A stretch of 64,000 nucleotides of DNA from Bacillus pumilus (lineage in GTDB: Bacteria; Bacillota; Bacilli; Bacillales; Bacillaceae): NCBI GenBank assembly GCA_001938995.1, contig MKZN01000006.1:142276-206275 (forward strand), given 5' to 3'. Shown here in pieces: positions 17,805 through 28,196 of the stretch. The position numbers and the translations under genes were made by a program. Under the pieces are notes generated by a model that had not been told where the DNA came from, did no database searches, and saw only the letters and a list, made by a program, of their open reading frames with translations. Numbering within the stretch: position 1 is the stretch's first letter; each line of letters opens with the position of its first letter.

Positions 17805-17828
17805 ATTACATTTATATTTCAAATACAT
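17805..17828 (-). promoter_or_regulatory. WalR-like box upstream of cwlO
   Basis: The minus strand carries TGAAAT-ATAAA-TGTAAT (17821-17805), one mismatch from TGTWAH-N5-TGTWAH, just upstream of the -35 position. The 24-bp block 17805-17828 recurs with a single change before ftsE (61721-61744). cwlO is an established WalR-activated gene in B. subtilis. Confidence 0.65.
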
Positions 17829-17882
17829 GTCGCGCTTGTCATATTACGCAAAATCTATGTAAATCTCACCTTTATCTCAAAG

Positions 17883-17910
17883 AAAAAAGCATGACCTTTT
17901 TGGCCATGCC
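17883..17910 (-). terminator. terminator of yvcD
   Basis: An 8-bp stem (17909-17902 with 17896-17889, with one G-U pair) and six U residues. Confidence 0.75.
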
Positions 17911-17948
17911 TTCTGACATATGAATCTCATATGAGTCTATTTACCTAT

Positions 17949-19409
17949 TTAGTCCATTAACGAACAAATGACACTCTCATACTTAGACAGTGTCTGAACA
18001 CTTATCTGAAAAGAGGCTGCTACCTCTTTTTTTGTGACAGTCGATTCTTCTTGTTCATTCGCCCATAGATAATAAGATGCTGCTGCCCATGCAGGAGCAT
18101 TTCTTTTGTCTGATCCAGACGCACGTACTTGCTGAATAATATGAAATAACCAGAAATATGGCATATGACTATCAGGTTGCACCGCTTCTTCTAATGCCAC
18201 TGCCGCCTGTTTTGCAAAAACGGCATCTTCGGAAAAGGATTGCTCTTTCAATTGATCTTCAAATAGAAGCAACTCAATGAATTGCTGTTCAAAGGCTGTT
18301 TTTGCTGCGCGGGCATCAAGAACAGATTGAAGAACGTCACGTTCCCCTTTTTGTTTACTCATATAGTACGCAGTCAGTCGTTCCTCTATCGAAATCATTG
18401 GCTCAGATTCCTCTGGTTTATCCTGCCACGGCTTGATTTCATCTGCGTCTATATCTCCTTCTACCATCTTATCCCAAACAGTTTGTGCCAATGTTTTGTG
18501 GCCTGTTTGGTAGGATGCACTTGCGAGCCAGTACAAGAACGTACTATCTCCGCGGAAGCCTGTTTTATATAAAGAGTAGAGCCATTTAAAAGCCCATTCA
18601 AATTCTCCAACAAGAGCAAATGTTGCACCAAGCTTATAACGCTGTTCACTTAATATTGGATACACGTGCGTTAATTGCTTAGCTAACACATTGACCTTTT
18701 CTTCTTCTTTTTCATAATGATAGAAGACGAGCTTATTGCAAAGGGCATGCAGATTACCGGGATTTTCATGAAGGACCCGGTTCAACATCTCTTTCGCTTG
18801 ATGAATTTGACCCGAATAAAAATAGGCCAAGGCGAGATTATTATACGCTGACCAAAATTCTGGGTACTCCACAATCATTTGTTCTAGCATTTCTATTGCT
18901 TCTTCAAGCCTACCGCTTTCTAATAAGTGGTTCGCTTCATCTTGCTTAACAATCAGGTCATCCTGATCATAAAGGAAATCGTCATCTTCTTCGTCACTCA
19001 TATCGAGCAGGTCAAGCAGTTCATCATTTTCTTCTGTGAATTCTCCATCCTCTTCCATCGCTGCATATGCAGTTGCTGACTTATATGCCTCTTGAAACAG
19101 TCCGAGATTTGCAAAGTTATTCGCTTTAAAATAATGACATTCTGTCATGTTCTCATCCACATGTTCTAGGATGAAATCAAGCAGTTCGTTTGATTGCTGA
19201 TAATGACCCATTTCCGTATAAATCATGGATAGCTGCGACAGCATTTCGACATTCTCAGGCTCAAGTACGATCGCCCGCTGAATCAGCTTACTTGCCCTTG
19301 GTAGATTTCTTTCTCTATATGCTTTTAGACCTTTATGAAAAAAGTAATGCCCATCTTGGAATAGTTGGACGACTTGTGTGTGGTTATTTTGAGAAGTGTA
19401 TTTACTCAC
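17949..19409 (-). CDS. yvcD: TPR-repeat protein YvcD
   Basis: Cytoplasmic protein of 486 aa with several tetratricopeptide repeats, for example around residues 25-95 (HKGLKAYRERNLPRAS..., LSQLSMIYTEMGHYQQS) and 180-260 (AYNNLALAYFYSGQIHQAKEML). An acidic stretch (EEDDDFLYDQDD) separates the two TPR groups. The C-terminal region resembles a DNA-binding-like helical end but has no clear motif. The start is the GTG at 19409 after GGAGG. The family is conserved in Bacillus, with function unknown; a scaffold role is only inferred. An extended -10 (TGATATACT) lies near 19450. Confidence 0.8.
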   Translation of the reverse strand: MSKYTSQNNHTQVVQLFQDGHYFFHKGLKAYRERNLPRASKLIQRAIVLEPENVEMLSQLSMIYTEMGHYQQSNELLDFILEHVDENMTECHYFKANNFANLGLFQEAYKSATAYAAMEEDGEFTEENDELLDLLDMSDEEDDDFLYDQDDLIVKQDEANHLLESGRLEEAIEMLEQMIVEYPEFWSAYNNLALAYFYSGQIHQAKEMLNRVLHENPGNLHALCNKLVFYHYEKEEEKVNVLAKQLTHVYPILSEQRYKLGATFALVGEFEWAFKWLYSLYKTGFRGDSTFLYWLASASYQTGHKTLAQTVWDKMVEGDIDADEIKPWQDKPEESEPMISIEERLTAYYMSKQKGERDVLQSVLDARAAKTAFEQQFIELLLFEDQLKEQSFSEDAVFAKQAAVALEEAVQPDSHMPYFWLFHIIQQVRASGSDKRNAPAWAAASYYLWANEQEESTVTKKEVAASFQISVQTLSKYESVICSLMD

Positions 19410-19513
19410 CGATACCCTCCATTTCGAACAGTGTACCGTGTGTAGTATATCATACTTCACGAGCCGTCACATAGAACAAAAGAAAAGGGAGGATTTGTTT
19501 TTCATTGAAAGTC

Positions 19514-19540
19514 AAAAAGCCAGGTGTCTCCCTGGCTTTT
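19514..19540 (-). terminator. terminator of the his operon
   Basis: A 10-bp perfect stem (19540-19531 with 19524-19515), loop of 6, ending in U residues immediately after hisI. Confidence 0.85.
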
Positions 19541-20169
19541 CATTCACCTTGATGGCGCTTTTTCAGCACTTTTAACACATCATCAAGCGGCAATTGCTGT
19601 TCACGTAACAACACAAGAAGGTGATAAAGGAGATCAGCGGTTTCCCACTTCAATTCCTCTTGGTCACGGTTTTTTGCTGCAATGATAACCTCTGACGCTT
19701 CTTCCCCAACCTTTTTCAGGATTTTGTCTACACCTTTTTCAAATAAGTATGTGGTATAGGCGCCTTCTGGCATTTCTGCCTGACGCGCTGCAATCACCTG
19801 TTCAAGTTCATTGAAAATCCCGAAACGATCCTTTGTTTCCTTTTGACCCGTCATACTTTCTTCCGAAAAACAGCTATAACTGCCAGTATGGCACGCTGGC
19901 CCCTTTGGTTCAACGAGGACAAGCAGTGCGTCCTTGTCACAGTCATAACGGATGGATGTCACCTTTTGGGTATGACCAGATGACGCTCCCTTGTGCCAAA
20001 GCTCGTTTCTCGAACGACTAAAAAACCATGTTTCCCCTGTTTCCAAAGTCTTTTCATATGATTGTTTGTTCATATACGCTAGCGTCAACACTTCCTTGCT
20101 CTGCGCATCCTGTACAATGGCAGGAATCAGCCCCGCTTCGTTAAAGGTTAATTCGTTAGCTTGTTTCAT
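19540..20169 (-). CDS. hisI: bifunctional phosphoribosyl-AMP cyclohydrolase / phosphoribosyl-ATP pyrophosphatase
   Basis: Catalyses the second and third steps of histidine synthesis. The N-terminal cyclohydrolase domain (about 1-115) has the metal-binding DCDKDALLV and HTGSYSCF motifs. The C-terminal pyrophosphatase domain (about 120-209) has the MazG-like [13 protein letters not shown] and [13 protein letters not shown] helices. The fused HisIE arrangement is normal in Bacillus. It overlaps hisF by 4 nt and is the last gene of the operon. Confidence 0.95.
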   Translation of the reverse strand: MKQANELTFNEAGLIPAIVQDAQSKEVLTLAYMNKQSYEKTLETGETWFFSRSRNELWHKGASSGHTQKVTSIRYDCDKDALLVLVEPKGPACHTGSYSCFSEESMTGQKETKDRFGIFNELEQVIAARQAEMPEGAYTTYLFEKGVDKILKKVGEEASEVIIAAKNRDQEELKWETADLLYHLLVLLREQQLPLDDVLKVLKKRHQGE

Positions 20170-20924
20170 CTCACCTTCACCCCGTGTTCTTTCAAGTATG
20201 TCTTCACTTCTTGAATGGATGTTTCTTTATAATGAAAAATAGAAGCTGCTAATGCTGCATCTGCTTCTCCTTTTGTAAACGCCTCTAGCATATGCTGCGC
20301 ATTGCCAGCGCCTCCTGATGCAATAACTGGAACCGTTACTGCTTCTGACACAAGCTTCGTCAATCGATGATCAAAGCCCGATTTCTCACCATCAGCATCC
20401 ATACTTGTCAATAAGATTTCACCAGCACCTCTTATCACAGCTTCTTTCGCCCAATCACTCACTTCTATCTCCGTTTTCCGGCGTCCTCCGTGGGTATAGA
20501 CCATATACATCTTTTTCTCTTCATCGTATTTCGCATCAATGGCTACGACAATGCATTGAGAGCCAAAAAAGTCAGCACCCTCTGTAATCAGCTCTGGTCT
20601 TAATACAGCCGCCGTATTGACAGATACCTTGTCTGCACCCGCTCTTAATAGACGTTTCATGTCATCAAGATGATGAATCCCACCGCCGACCGTAAATGGA
20701 ATGGCTAGAGTCGCTGCAACTTGTTTGACCACATCGACCATCGTTTTCCGTCCTTCATGAGAGGCAGATATATCGAGAAAGACTAGTTCATCTGCGCCTT
20801 CCTCATCATATATCTTAGCTAATTCGACCGGATCTCCGGCATCCTTTAAGCCTAAGAACTGCACACCTTTGACAACTCGACCTTCCTTCACATCAAGACA
20901 TGGAATGATTCGTTTTGTCATCAT
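20166..20924 (-). CDS. hisF: imidazole glycerol phosphate synthase cyclase subunit
   Basis: (Beta/alpha)8 barrel of about 252 aa that, with HisH, closes the imidazole ring to give IGP and AICAR. The catalytic Asp in [15 protein letters not shown] and the second catalytic Asp in [14 protein letters not shown] are present, as are the phosphate-binding loops GGGIHH and ASGGAG. Start codons at 20924 and 20921 are both possible. It overlaps hisA and hisI by 4 nt. Confidence 0.96.
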   Translation of the reverse strand: MMTKRIIPCLDVKEGRVVKGVQFLGLKDAGDPVELAKIYDEEGADELVFLDISASHEGRKTMVDVVKQVAATLAIPFTVGGGIHHLDDMKRLLRAGADKVSVNTAAVLRPELITEGADFFGSQCIVVAIDAKYDEEKKMYMVYTHGGRRKTEIEVSDWAKEAVIRGAGEILLTSMDADGEKSGFDHRLTKLVSEAVTVPVIASGGAGNAQHMLEAFTKGEADAALAASIFHYKETSIQEVKTYLKEHGVKVR

Positions 20925-21658
20925 AGGCGGTCCAGCCCTTCAAGCGCTTCAGCTAGAGTAAATTGATTTGTGTAAAGCGCCTTGCCAATGATAGCACCTG
21001 AAACCCCTAAATGGCTTTGTTCTGACAGCTTGGTGAGATCAGAAATAGCACTGACTCCACCTGAGGCGATGACTTGTTTACCAGTGGCTTCCGCTAAGCG
21101 AACCGTGCTTTCCACATTGGGTCCTGACAGCATGCCGTCCATTTGGATATCGGTGAAAATAAAGACTTCTGCGCCTTCTTTTGCCAGCTCTTTGCCCAAT
21201 TCCTCTGCCTTCACTTCTGAGGTTTCAAGCCACCCCTCTGTCGATACAAAGCCATCTCGCGCATCAATGCCAATCGCTATTTTCTCCCCATATTGAGCAA
21301 GCATTTTCTTCACAAAGACAGGTCTGGATACCGCCGAACTACCAAGGATAACTCGATTTACGCCATTCCTTAAATAAAATGCAACATCTTCCTCCGTGCG
21401 AATGCCACCGCCAATTTGTACGTTCACATCTAACGTAGATGCAATCGCAAGCACATGCTCGTGATTGACACGCTTCCCAGCTTTTGCCCCATCTAGGTCG
21501 ACAAGGTGAATCCACTTAGCACCTTCATTGACAAAACGTGTGGCCATCTCAAGCGGTGAATCTCCGTATATGGTTTCTTGATCATAGTCTCCTTGTACGA
21601 GTCTTACGCATTTGCCATTCCTCATATCAATCGCTGGATATAATGTAAATTCACTCAT
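20921..21658 (-). CDS. hisA: phosphoribosylformimino-5-aminoimidazole carboxamide ribotide isomerase
   Basis: Barrel isomerase of 245 aa that converts ProFAR to PRFAR. The catalytic Asp residues are in [14 protein letters not shown] (residue 11) and [14 protein letters not shown]. The GGGIRT and ASGGVSA phosphate-binding loops are present. It overlaps both neighbours by 4 nt in the his operon. Confidence 0.96.
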   Translation of the reverse strand: MSEFTLYPAIDMRNGKCVRLVQGDYDQETIYGDSPLEMATRFVNEGAKWIHLVDLDGAKAGKRVNHEHVLAIASTLDVNVQIGGGIRTEEDVAFYLRNGVNRVILGSSAVSRPVFVKKMLAQYGEKIAIGIDARDGFVSTEGWLETSEVKAEELGKELAKEGAEVFIFTDIQMDGMLSGPNVESTVRLAEATGKQVIASGGVSAISDLTKLSEQSHLGVSGAIIGKALYTNQFTLAEALEGLDRL

Positions 21659-22293
21659 TTTTTCACCCTCTGTTCGTTTGCTAATTGTATAAATTGTTTT
21701 AGTAGCGCCATCCCTGTTGTACTGCTTTTTTCAGGGTGAAACTGTGCACCCAGTACATTTTCTTTCCCAACAATCGCTGGCACCTGCACACCATACTCGG
21801 CACTTGCCAGTTGCTCTTTTGGATTCATGTCACTGACATAATAGGAGTGAACAAAGTACGCATACCCTTCCGGCACACCGTCAAATAATGGGGATGGCTG
21901 TCGAAAAGTGAGCGCATTCCATCCCATATGGGGGACCTTTAATCTTTTTCCGTCCTGATCATGATCCTTTAAGAGAACGACGCGCCCTTTCAACAAGCCC
22001 AACCCTTTTGTCACTCCTCCCTCTTCACTTTTTTCAAACAAAAGCTGCATGCCAAGACATATGCCGAATAATAGCTTTCCTTCTTGCACGATTTGATGAA
22101 TAAAGGTTTCCAGCCCCGTCTGCTTTAATAACTGCATGGCATCTCGAAACGACCCTACACCAGGTAAAATATAAGCGTCTGCTTTTTTTAGCTCCTCTAT
22201 TTCAGACGATACCATGTAAGTGGCACCGGCTCGTTCGAGTGCTTTTGATACACTGAACAAATTTCCCATGCCGTAATCAATGACTCCAATCAT
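21655..22293 (-). CDS. hisH: imidazole glycerol phosphate synthase glutaminase subunit
   Basis: Class-I glutamine amidotransferase of 212 aa supplying ammonia to HisF. The nucleophile Cys lies in [13 protein letters not shown] and the His/Glu in [17 protein letters not shown] is the oxyanion-side motif. It overlaps hisB by a single base and hisA by 4 nt. Confidence 0.96.
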   Translation of the reverse strand: MIGVIDYGMGNLFSVSKALERAGATYMVSSEIEELKKADAYILPGVGSFRDAMQLLKQTGLETFIHQIVQEGKLLFGICLGMQLLFEKSEEGGVTKGLGLLKGRVVLLKDHDQDGKRLKVPHMGWNALTFRQPSPLFDGVPEGYAYFVHSYYVSDMNPKEQLASAEYGVQVPAIVGKENVLGAQFHPEKSSTTGMALLKQFIQLANEQRVKK

Positions 22294-22877
22294 TAGAGCA
22301 TCCCCTTTGTTGAAGGAATTCCTTTCACACGTGGATCAATGGTTGTTGCTTCATCAAGAGCACGTGCCATTGCTTTGAAAATCGCTTCAATCATATGGTG
22401 TGTGTTGGTTCCATAGTGAACGATCACATGGAGATTGATCCGTGCCTCAAGTGCAAATTTCCAAAGAAACTCATGAACAAGCTCAGTATCAAAGGTACCG
22501 ACCTTTTGGCTTGGGAATGCCGCTCTGATTTCCAAATGAGGGCGATTGCTTAGATCAACCACAACCTGGGCGAGGGTATCATCCATCGGAACAAAGCTAG
22601 ACCCATACCTCTTGATTCCTTTTTTATCACCAAGTGCTTCCTTAAACATTTGTCCAAGCACAATGCCAATGTCTTCCGTTGTGTGGTGATCATCTATTTC
22701 GGTATCGCCTTTCGCATCGACCTTTAAATTAAAGTGACCATGCTTTGTAAATAAATCAAGCATGTGCGTCATAAAAGGGACATTTGTTTGAATGTCTGCT
22801 TTCCCTTCTCCATCAATTTCTATCGCTAACGAAATGTTCGTTTCATTTGTTTGTCTCTCCGTTTGTGCCTGTCTCAT
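22293..22877 (-). CDS. hisB: imidazoleglycerol-phosphate dehydratase
   Basis: Mn-dependent dehydratase of 194 aa making imidazole acetol phosphate. The metal-binding motifs [11 protein letters not shown] and the second EHFLWK-like/[10 protein letters not shown] pair are present. Single-domain form without the phosphatase fusion seen in E. coli. It overlaps hisD by 4 nt. Confidence 0.96.
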   Translation of the reverse strand: MRQAQTERQTNETNISLAIEIDGEGKADIQTNVPFMTHMLDLFTKHGHFNLKVDAKGDTEIDDHHTTEDIGIVLGQMFKEALGDKKGIKRYGSSFVPMDDTLAQVVVDLSNRPHLEIRAAFPSQKVGTFDTELVHEFLWKFALEARINLHVIVHYGTNTHHMIEAIFKAMARALDEATTIDPRVKGIPSTKGML

Positions 22878-24163
22878 TTTGATTCCTCCCGCTTTCTCGC
22901 TTCAATGGACCTCGCGTGCGCTTCAAGACCTTCTAATCTTGCAAAAGCAGCGATGCTTTCCCTATGTGTGTCAAAGGCTTCTTTGCTATATGAAATAATA
23001 CTCGATTTCTTTTGGAAATCTGTCACGCCAAGCGGACTTGAAAATCTAGCTGTGCCGTTTGTTGGCAGCACATGGTTCGGTCCAGCAAAGTAATCCCCCA
23101 CCGGCTCTGGGCTGTAGCGTCCCAAGAAGATTGCTCCTGCATGTTTGATCTGTCCAAGAAGTGATTCTGGATACGCCGTCAGTACTTCTAAGTGCTCTGG
23201 CGCTAACTGGTTGACGACATCTACAGCACGATCCATTGATTCAGTCACGTAAATACGGCCATGATCTTGAATGGATTGTGCTGCGATCGATTTTCTTGGC
23301 AAAGTATCAAGCTGTGCTTGCACCTCAGCCTGCACTTCCTCGGCAAGTGTCCTAGATGGTGTCACCAAAATACTAGATGCTAACGCATCATGTTCGGCTT
23401 GTGAAAGTAAATCAGCCGCCACCTCATGAGCAAGTGCCGTTTCGTCTGCCAGGACAGCAATTTCACTCGGACCCGCAATCATATCAATATCGACCTGACC
23501 AAATACTTCACGCTTCGCGAGTGCAACATAGATGTTTCCTGGACCTGTGATTTTATCGACAGGCGGGATGCTGTCAGTTCCGTATGCTAGTGCTGCAATC
23601 GCCTGTGCGCCGCCCATTTTATACATCTCTGTCATCCCAAGCTCATGGGAAGCCACCAATACAGCGTCAGAAATCCGCCCATCTTTCCCAGGTGGTGTCA
23701 CAAGGACAATCCGGTCAACACCCGCCACAAGTGCCGGAATGACATTCATGAGAACAGAGGATGGGTAGGCAGCTGTTCCGCCTGGGACATAAACACCGAC
23801 TGCATCAAGCGGCGTTACCTTTTGACCAAGCATGGAGCCATCCTGCTGATGATAAAACCAAGAAGACGTCAGCTGACGCTCGTGATATGTCCGAATATGA
23901 CGGATGGCTGTTTGAATAACCTCGATCATTGCAGGGTCCAATCGTTCATAGGCTTCTGCGATTTCATCTGCAGTGACAAGCGGATTTTCAATGGATACCC
24001 CATCAAATTGTTTCGTAAAAGACCGAATCGCTTCATCACCGTTATTTTTGACCTCTTGAATAATGCGTTGAACAGCCTGACGCTGCTCCTCCGTACCTGT
24101 ATCTAAAGACCGTTTGAGTGAGAGCGTTTCTGTCTCATGATCTTGTATGTAGGTCAAGTTCAT
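22874..24163 (-). CDS. hisD: histidinol dehydrogenase
   Basis: Zn- and NAD-dependent enzyme of 429 aa that oxidises histidinol to histidine in two steps. [22 protein letters not shown] and MIAGPSEI are family signatures, and the catalytic Glu/His lie in [11 protein letters not shown] and [12 protein letters not shown]. It overlaps hisG and hisB by 4 nt each. Confidence 0.96.
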   Translation of the reverse strand: MNLTYIQDHETETLSLKRSLDTGTEEQRQAVQRIIQEVKNNGDEAIRSFTKQFDGVSIENPLVTADEIAEAYERLDPAMIEVIQTAIRHIRTYHERQLTSSWFYHQQDGSMLGQKVTPLDAVGVYVPGGTAAYPSSVLMNVIPALVAGVDRIVLVTPPGKDGRISDAVLVASHELGMTEMYKMGGAQAIAALAYGTDSIPPVDKITGPGNIYVALAKREVFGQVDIDMIAGPSEIAVLADETALAHEVAADLLSQAEHDALASSILVTPSRTLAEEVQAEVQAQLDTLPRKSIAAQSIQDHGRIYVTESMDRAVDVVNQLAPEHLEVLTAYPESLLGQIKHAGAIFLGRYSPEPVGDYFAGPNHVLPTNGTARFSSPLGVTDFQKKSSIISYSKEAFDTHRESIAAFARLEGLEAHARSIEARKREESK

Positions 24164-24807
24164 GATGATTCCTCCCCCTCTCCTTCAATAATTCTTGCAA
24201 GTCGCTGAGCCATTTCATCGATCACTACATCCTTCATACGGTAACTCACAGGATTGACGATAAAGCGAGACGTGATGTCACAAATATGCTCTGTTTCCAC
24301 AAGCCCATTTTCTTTTAACGTTTGACCTGTGGACACAATATCAACAATGCGATCGGCGAGACCAATGAGTGGCGCCAATTCGATGGAACCATTGAGCTTA
24401 ATGATCTCTACCTGCTCACCTTGTTCTCTAAAATAAGATGATGCTACGTTAGGATACTTCGTTGCCACACGAGGTGCGACGCTACCCCAGACAGCTCCAG
24501 GTAGTCCAGCAACGGCCAAATGACATTTGCTAATGTTTAAATCGAGCACTTCGTAAACATCACGTGCTTCTTCAAGCATGACATCCTTCCCTGCAATACC
24601 AACATCTGCCACTCCGTGTTCGACATATGTGGTCACATCCATTGGTTTGGCTAAAATAAAACGGAGATTTTCTTCCGGTACATCTATGATTAATTTTCTG
24701 GAATCCTCAAATTCCTCGGGCAGCTGATAACCCGCCTGTCTTAACAAACCTGCTGCTTCTTCAAATATCCGGCCTTTTGGCATAGCCATCGTCAACACTT
24801 TATCCAT
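24160..24807 (-). CDS. hisG: ATP phosphoribosyltransferase, short form
   Basis: First enzyme of histidine synthesis, condensing ATP and PRPP. This is the short HisG (215 aa) that lacks the regulatory C-terminal domain and needs His[13 protein letters not shown] and [14 protein letters not shown] (PRPP site) are visible. The start is the ATG at 24807, with GGAAGAG upstream and overlapping the end of hisZ. The frame stays open to 24852 inside hisZ without support. Confidence 0.95.
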   Translation of the reverse strand: MDKVLTMAMPKGRIFEEAAGLLRQAGYQLPEEFEDSRKLIIDVPEENLRFILAKPMDVTTYVEHGVADVGIAGKDVMLEEARDVYEVLDLNISKCHLAVAGLPGAVWGSVAPRVATKYPNVASSYFREQGEQVEIIKLNGSIELAPLIGLADRIVDIVSTGQTLKENGLVETEHICDITSRFIVNPVSYRMKDVVIDEMAQRLARIIEGEGEESS

Positions 24808-25975
24808 TTTGCTCTTCCTTTCTAGCCCCGATAAAATAAGTGACTTGTTCAAATGCCTTGGTCATCCCATCAATATCTTCAATTCCTGCTAAATCTTGCA
24901 AGACGATTTTCTTACCTTTTGAGCGTTGTTCTTCAGCATAAGTAAATGCTTCAAGCCTTTGTTCTTTACTAAAAATGACAGCTTCTTGGGGTTCATTGAT
25001 CTCTTTTGCATCTAGTGCTTCAAGTAGGCGGTCTAATCGAAGACCGAACCCTGTAGCTGGCGCAGGCGCATGAAAGTGAGCAAGCAGTTGATCATACCTT
25101 CCACCACTGCCTATCACCGAACCAACATGATCCGCAAACACTTCAAACAAAATGCCGGTATAGTAACTCATGTGACTGACCATACTTAAGTCCAAACGGA
25201 TATATTCTGTACAGCCATAATCTTCAAGGGTTTCCCAGAGAGCCTTTAATTCAGCAAGCACTTCTTTCCCTTCATTTGAGGTGACAATTTCCTCCGCCTG
25301 GTGCGTGACTTCCTGACCCCCACGTAAATCTAAAAGTTGCAGCAATCTCATTTTATCGATAGATGAAAGGGGTAATTGATTCACATGCTGTCTGTATCCG
25401 ACATAATTCTTTTCATATAAAAACCGGCGCAATACATTTGCTCGTTCTGTATTACCTAGCACATCTACAAATAGCGTTTCAGCTAAGGCGACATGTCCGA
25501 TGGCTATTTTAAAGGAATGGAGCCCTGCATTTTTTAAAGCAAAGACGACAAGTGCGATGACCTCGGCGTCTGCACTAATCGAGCCATCACCAATCAATTC
25601 AATACCAACCTGTTCAAATTCAGATGGTCTTCCGCCTTCTCTTTCCTGCGCACGGAACACACTCGCTGCATAACCAACTCGAAGTGGATATGCCTGCTCA
25701 TGAAGCTTTGAAGCCGCCACCCTCGCAATCGGACCCGTCATATCAGGTCTTAGCACAAGGGTTTGACCATTTTGATCAAGTAACTTAAACAGCTGTGTAT
25801 CGGGAATCGCCGATTGAACACCGACTGTATCGTAAAATTCTAGTGTAGGCGTCTCCATCAACCGATAGCCCCAACCATTCATGACCTCTGTTAATGAACA
25901 GCGTACTTTTTTCTTTGTTTCATACAACCCTGGTAATGAATCCCGCATTCCATACGGCTTTTCAAACATGAACAT
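24800..25975 (-). CDS. hisZ: ATP phosphoribosyltransferase regulatory subunit
   Basis: Catalytically inactive histidyl-tRNA synthetase paralogue of about 391 aa that binds HisG and confers histidine feedback. HisRS-like motifs are recognisable ([35 protein letters not shown]). It lacks the anticodon-binding domain. ATG at 25975 follows GGAGGTG by nine nt; TTG at 25993 is the outer limit. First gene of the operon hisZ–G–D–B–H–A–F–I. A candidate promoter, TTGATT-N17-TAGCAT, lies about 60-90 nt upstream; no T-box is seen. Confidence 0.93.
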   Translation of the reverse strand: MFMFEKPYGMRDSLPGLYETKKKVRCSLTEVMNGWGYRLMETPTLEFYDTVGVQSAIPDTQLFKLLDQNGQTLVLRPDMTGPIARVAASKLHEQAYPLRVGYAASVFRAQEREGGRPSEFEQVGIELIGDGSISADAEVIALVVFALKNAGLHSFKIAIGHVALAETLFVDVLGNTERANVLRRFLYEKNYVGYRQHVNQLPLSSIDKMRLLQLLDLRGGQEVTHQAEEIVTSNEGKEVLAELKALWETLEDYGCTEYIRLDLSMVSHMSYYTGILFEVFADHVGSVIGSGGRYDQLLAHFHAPAPATGFGLRLDRLLEALDAKEINEPQEAVIFSKEQRLEAFTYAEEQRSKGKKIVLQDLAGIEDIDGMTKAFEQVTYFIGARKEEQNG

Positions 25976-26165
25976 GTCCTTACGCACCTCCAAGATGTTA
26001 AAACGAAAAATTCCGAATCCTTTAGTTCGCTAATATGATAATATGCTAACAAAATAAAGCAACTAAATCAATCATTTTTATTTCTCCCCTATTTTCGTTA
26101 AAATTTTGTTCAAATATTACATTAAAATGACACCTAAACCTTTTCCACGTGTTACATTGATAGAA

Positions 26166-26185
26166 CATGCTATAATACTTTAAAA
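26166..26185 (+). promoter_or_regulatory. extended -10 promoter of yvpB
   Basis: TGCTATAAT ends about 34 nt before the GTG start of yvpB; no strong -35 is present. The AT-rich interval 25976-26210 otherwise holds only the his operon promoter. Confidence 0.5.
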
Positions 26186-26210
26186 TATCGAATCCCACAG
26201 GAGAATTACA

Positions 26211-26990
26211 GTGAAGTTCATCCAGACATTTATCCTAACTTTGTTGTCCGCATGTCTCATTTATTTAGGTTTTATTTTCTTTTCACAAATCGATCAAGTC
26301 AGACAAGCTGATTCGTCACATGCATCGAAAGAGAACGATACAGCATTAGCAGCGGAAGAAGCACAGTCAACGGATCAAACAAATGCAACAAACTTAAAAG
26401 GAAGCAAAAAAGCCATGGATGTCATCCTATACAATCAGATGGATGCCCCAAAACTTTATAATGGATGCGAGGTCACCAGCTTAGCAATGCTTCTGCATTA
26501 CACCGGTTATACACAAGTAACAAAAAATACATTGGCAAATGAGGTCAAGCACGTTCCGCTTAATTACGAGAATGGATTAAAAGGCGACCCTCGTGATGGG
26601 TTTGTAGGCGATATGGCGGACGGACCAGGTCTAAGTGTTTACCACGAACCTATTGTAGAACTAGCGAAAAAATATGTAGGTAATCAAGTGGTCGACTTAA
26701 CTGGAAAACCAGTCCAAAATGCCATCTATCAACCACTTGAAAAAGGTTATCCTGTTTGGGTCATTACAACATCCACCTTTCAAAAAACAGATAACATCGA
26801 AACATGGAATACACCGAACGGAAAAATTGATGTGAGCTTTAATGTGCATAGTGTGGTCATTACAGGTTACGACGACGAGCACGTATACTTGAATAATCCA
26901 TATGGTCAAAAAAATCAACAAGTTGATCGAGATCGTTTTGAGGAATCATGGGAGCAGATGGGTAGCCAGGCCATTATCATACAAGCATAA
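26211..26990 (+). CDS. yvpB: C39-like peptidase family protein (YvpB-like)
   Basis: Protein of 259 aa with an N-terminal membrane or signal segment (about residues 5-25). A papain-like C39 domain (PF13529) follows, with Cys86 in NGCEVTSLAM, His in FNVHSVVITGYD and Asp/Asn in YLNNPYG. It is probably anchored outside the membrane. The substrate is unknown: these proteins are peptidases or relatives not tied to bacteriocin export, since no ABC domain is present. GTG start after AGGAG. Single gene, sharing its terminator with the convergent ywnB. Confidence 0.8.
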   Translation: MKFIQTFILTLLSACLIYLGFIFFSQIDQVRQADSSHASKENDTALAAEEAQSTDQTNATNLKGSKKAMDVILYNQMDAPKLYNGCEVTSLAMLLHYTGYTQVTKNTLANEVKHVPLNYENGLKGDPRDGFVGDMADGPGLSVYHEPIVELAKKYVGNQVVDLTGKPVQNAIYQPLEKGYPVWVITTSTFQKTDNIETWNTPNGKIDVSFNVHSVVITGYDDEHVYLNNPYGQKNQQVDRDRFEESWEQMGSQAIIIQA

Positions 26991-27016
26991 AACCCCGCTA
27001 TACAGCGGGGTTTTTG
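26988..27016. terminator. bidirectional terminator, yvpB / ywnB
   Basis: A 9-bp perfect stem (26991-26999 with 27004-27012), 4-nt loop, A and T tails. Confidence 0.85.
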
Positions 27017-27022
27017 TTATTT

Positions 27023-27664
27023 TTATTCAGCTTCAGATACAACTGTAAAACGTTCACCAATATGTTCAGCTTGCTCAATTTCATCAACAAGAGCGATCGC
27101 ATAGTCAGCATAACTGACATAACTATCACCTTTTGAATTGACCATAAAATGATCCTTACCTTTCTGATAAGAACCCGTGCGTTTCCCCTCTGCGTCAAAG
27201 AAGGCTGCTGGGCTCAGGAAGGTCCATTGTAATCCGTCGGTCTTTTGCAGATCATTTAGATTTTCTCCTTGCTGTGAAGCAGTAGCGTAGTACTCCTTCG
27301 GGAACTCTGGAGTGTCAACAAGCCTAGTTGTTTTAGCTTCATCTACAAATAGACTGCCTGCCCCGCCCACAACAATCAATCGGGTGTCTGGTGCATCTTT
27401 TAAGACGTCAATTAGTTTTTTCCCAGCTTCCACATGAAGATGCTCTTGTCCAGCAGGTGCTCCAAATGCATTCACAATCACATCAAATCCTTTGACATCT
27501 TCCGTCAACAAATGAAGAACATCTTTCTCTAAAACGGCTACTGATGCATCTGTCACCTTTTGTGCATCTCGAACAATTGCGGTGATTTCATGCCCTCTTG
27601 ATTTTGCCTCTCTTAAAATTTCTTGTCCTGCCTTACCCGTTGCTCCAATGATTCCAATGTTCAT
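27023..27664 (-). CDS. ywnB: NAD(P)-binding atypical SDR / NmrA-like oxidoreductase (YwnB-like)
   Basis: Rossmann protein of 213 aa with GATGKAGQEILREA at residues 8-21 as the dinucleotide site. It resembles the NAD(P)H-binding family (PF13460) that includes YwnB and flavin-reductase-like proteins. No complete SDR YxxxK triad is obvious. AGGAGG stands seven nt before the ATG. It follows the Rrf2 regulator gene ywnA on the same strand, with an operator-like dyad in between. The reaction is unknown; an electrophile- or quinone-related role is only inferred from the regulator. Confidence 0.8.
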   Translation of the reverse strand: MNIGIIGATGKAGQEILREAKSRGHEITAIVRDAQKVTDASVAVLEKDVLHLLTEDVKGFDVIVNAFGAPAGQEHLHVEAGKKLIDVLKDAPDTRLIVVGGAGSLFVDEAKTTRLVDTPEFPKEYYATASQQGENLNDLQKTDGLQWTFLSPAAFFDAEGKRTGSYQKGKDHFMVNSKGDSYVSYADYAIALVDEIEQAEHIGERFTVVSEAE

Positions 27665-27707
27665 TTCAAAATCCTCCTAATATAATGTGTTTTTTTATGA
27701 TTAACAA

Positions 27708-27726
27708 TGTAACTAACTCGGTTACA
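27708..27726. promoter_or_regulatory. Rrf2 operator candidate before ywnB
   Basis: TGTAAC-N7-GTTACA, a perfect 6-bp dyad of 19 bp, 44 nt before the ywnB start. It has the same arms and spacing as the site before ywnA. Confidence 0.6.
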
Positions 27727-27751
27727 ACAGAGGTAAAAAAAATTGAATATG

Positions 27752-28180
27752 TCATCCAATTTTTTTGATTAAAATCTGCGTCAATTCACTCAATTTGATC
27801 TCAGCAAGCACTTGCTCCATCGCACTTTGGGCGCGGCACAAAATCAATTCTAGTACAGCTTGAATATTTGCACCAATCGGGCAGTTAGGGTTCGGACTTT
27901 CATGGATTTGAAATAATTCTCCCTCATCCACCACTTCAACCGCTTTATATACATCAAGCAGTGTCATTTCATCTTCCCTACGATTCAACTGCGAACCACC
28001 CTTACCAAGACTTGTTGAGATTAGGCCTGCTTTTTTTAATTTACTCATAATACGGCGAATGACTACTGGATTTGTATTGACACTTCCCGCAATATCCTCC
28101 GATGTCTGTAACGATCCTTTTTCAAGTGATAGCAAGGCCAGAATATGGACAGCGACAGTAAATCTGCTACTGATTTTCAT
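27752..28180 (-). CDS. ywnA: Rrf2 family transcriptional regulator (YwnA-like)
   Basis: Winged-helix regulator of 142 aa. The N-terminal HTH spans about residues 2-60 (SRFTVAVHILALL, TSEDIAGSVNTNPVVIRRIMSKLKKAGLI), followed by the wing (LGKGGSQLNR) and a dimerisation helix. Two cysteines, one in NPNCPIG and one in LILCRAQ, are fewer than in Fe-S Rrf2 proteins, so thiol sensing is more likely than a cluster. It begins with ATG at 28180 after AGAGGTGAG. A TTGACA/TATAAT promoter with a dyad over the -10 indicates autorepression. It probably controls ywnB next door. Confidence 0.85.
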   Translation of the reverse strand: MKISSRFTVAVHILALLSLEKGSLQTSEDIAGSVNTNPVVIRRIMSKLKKAGLISTSLGKGGSQLNRREDEMTLLDVYKAVEVVDEGELFQIHESPNPNCPIGANIQAVLELILCRAQSAMEQVLAEIKLSELTQILIKKIG

Positions 28181-28196
28181 GTTTTCTCACCTCTGT

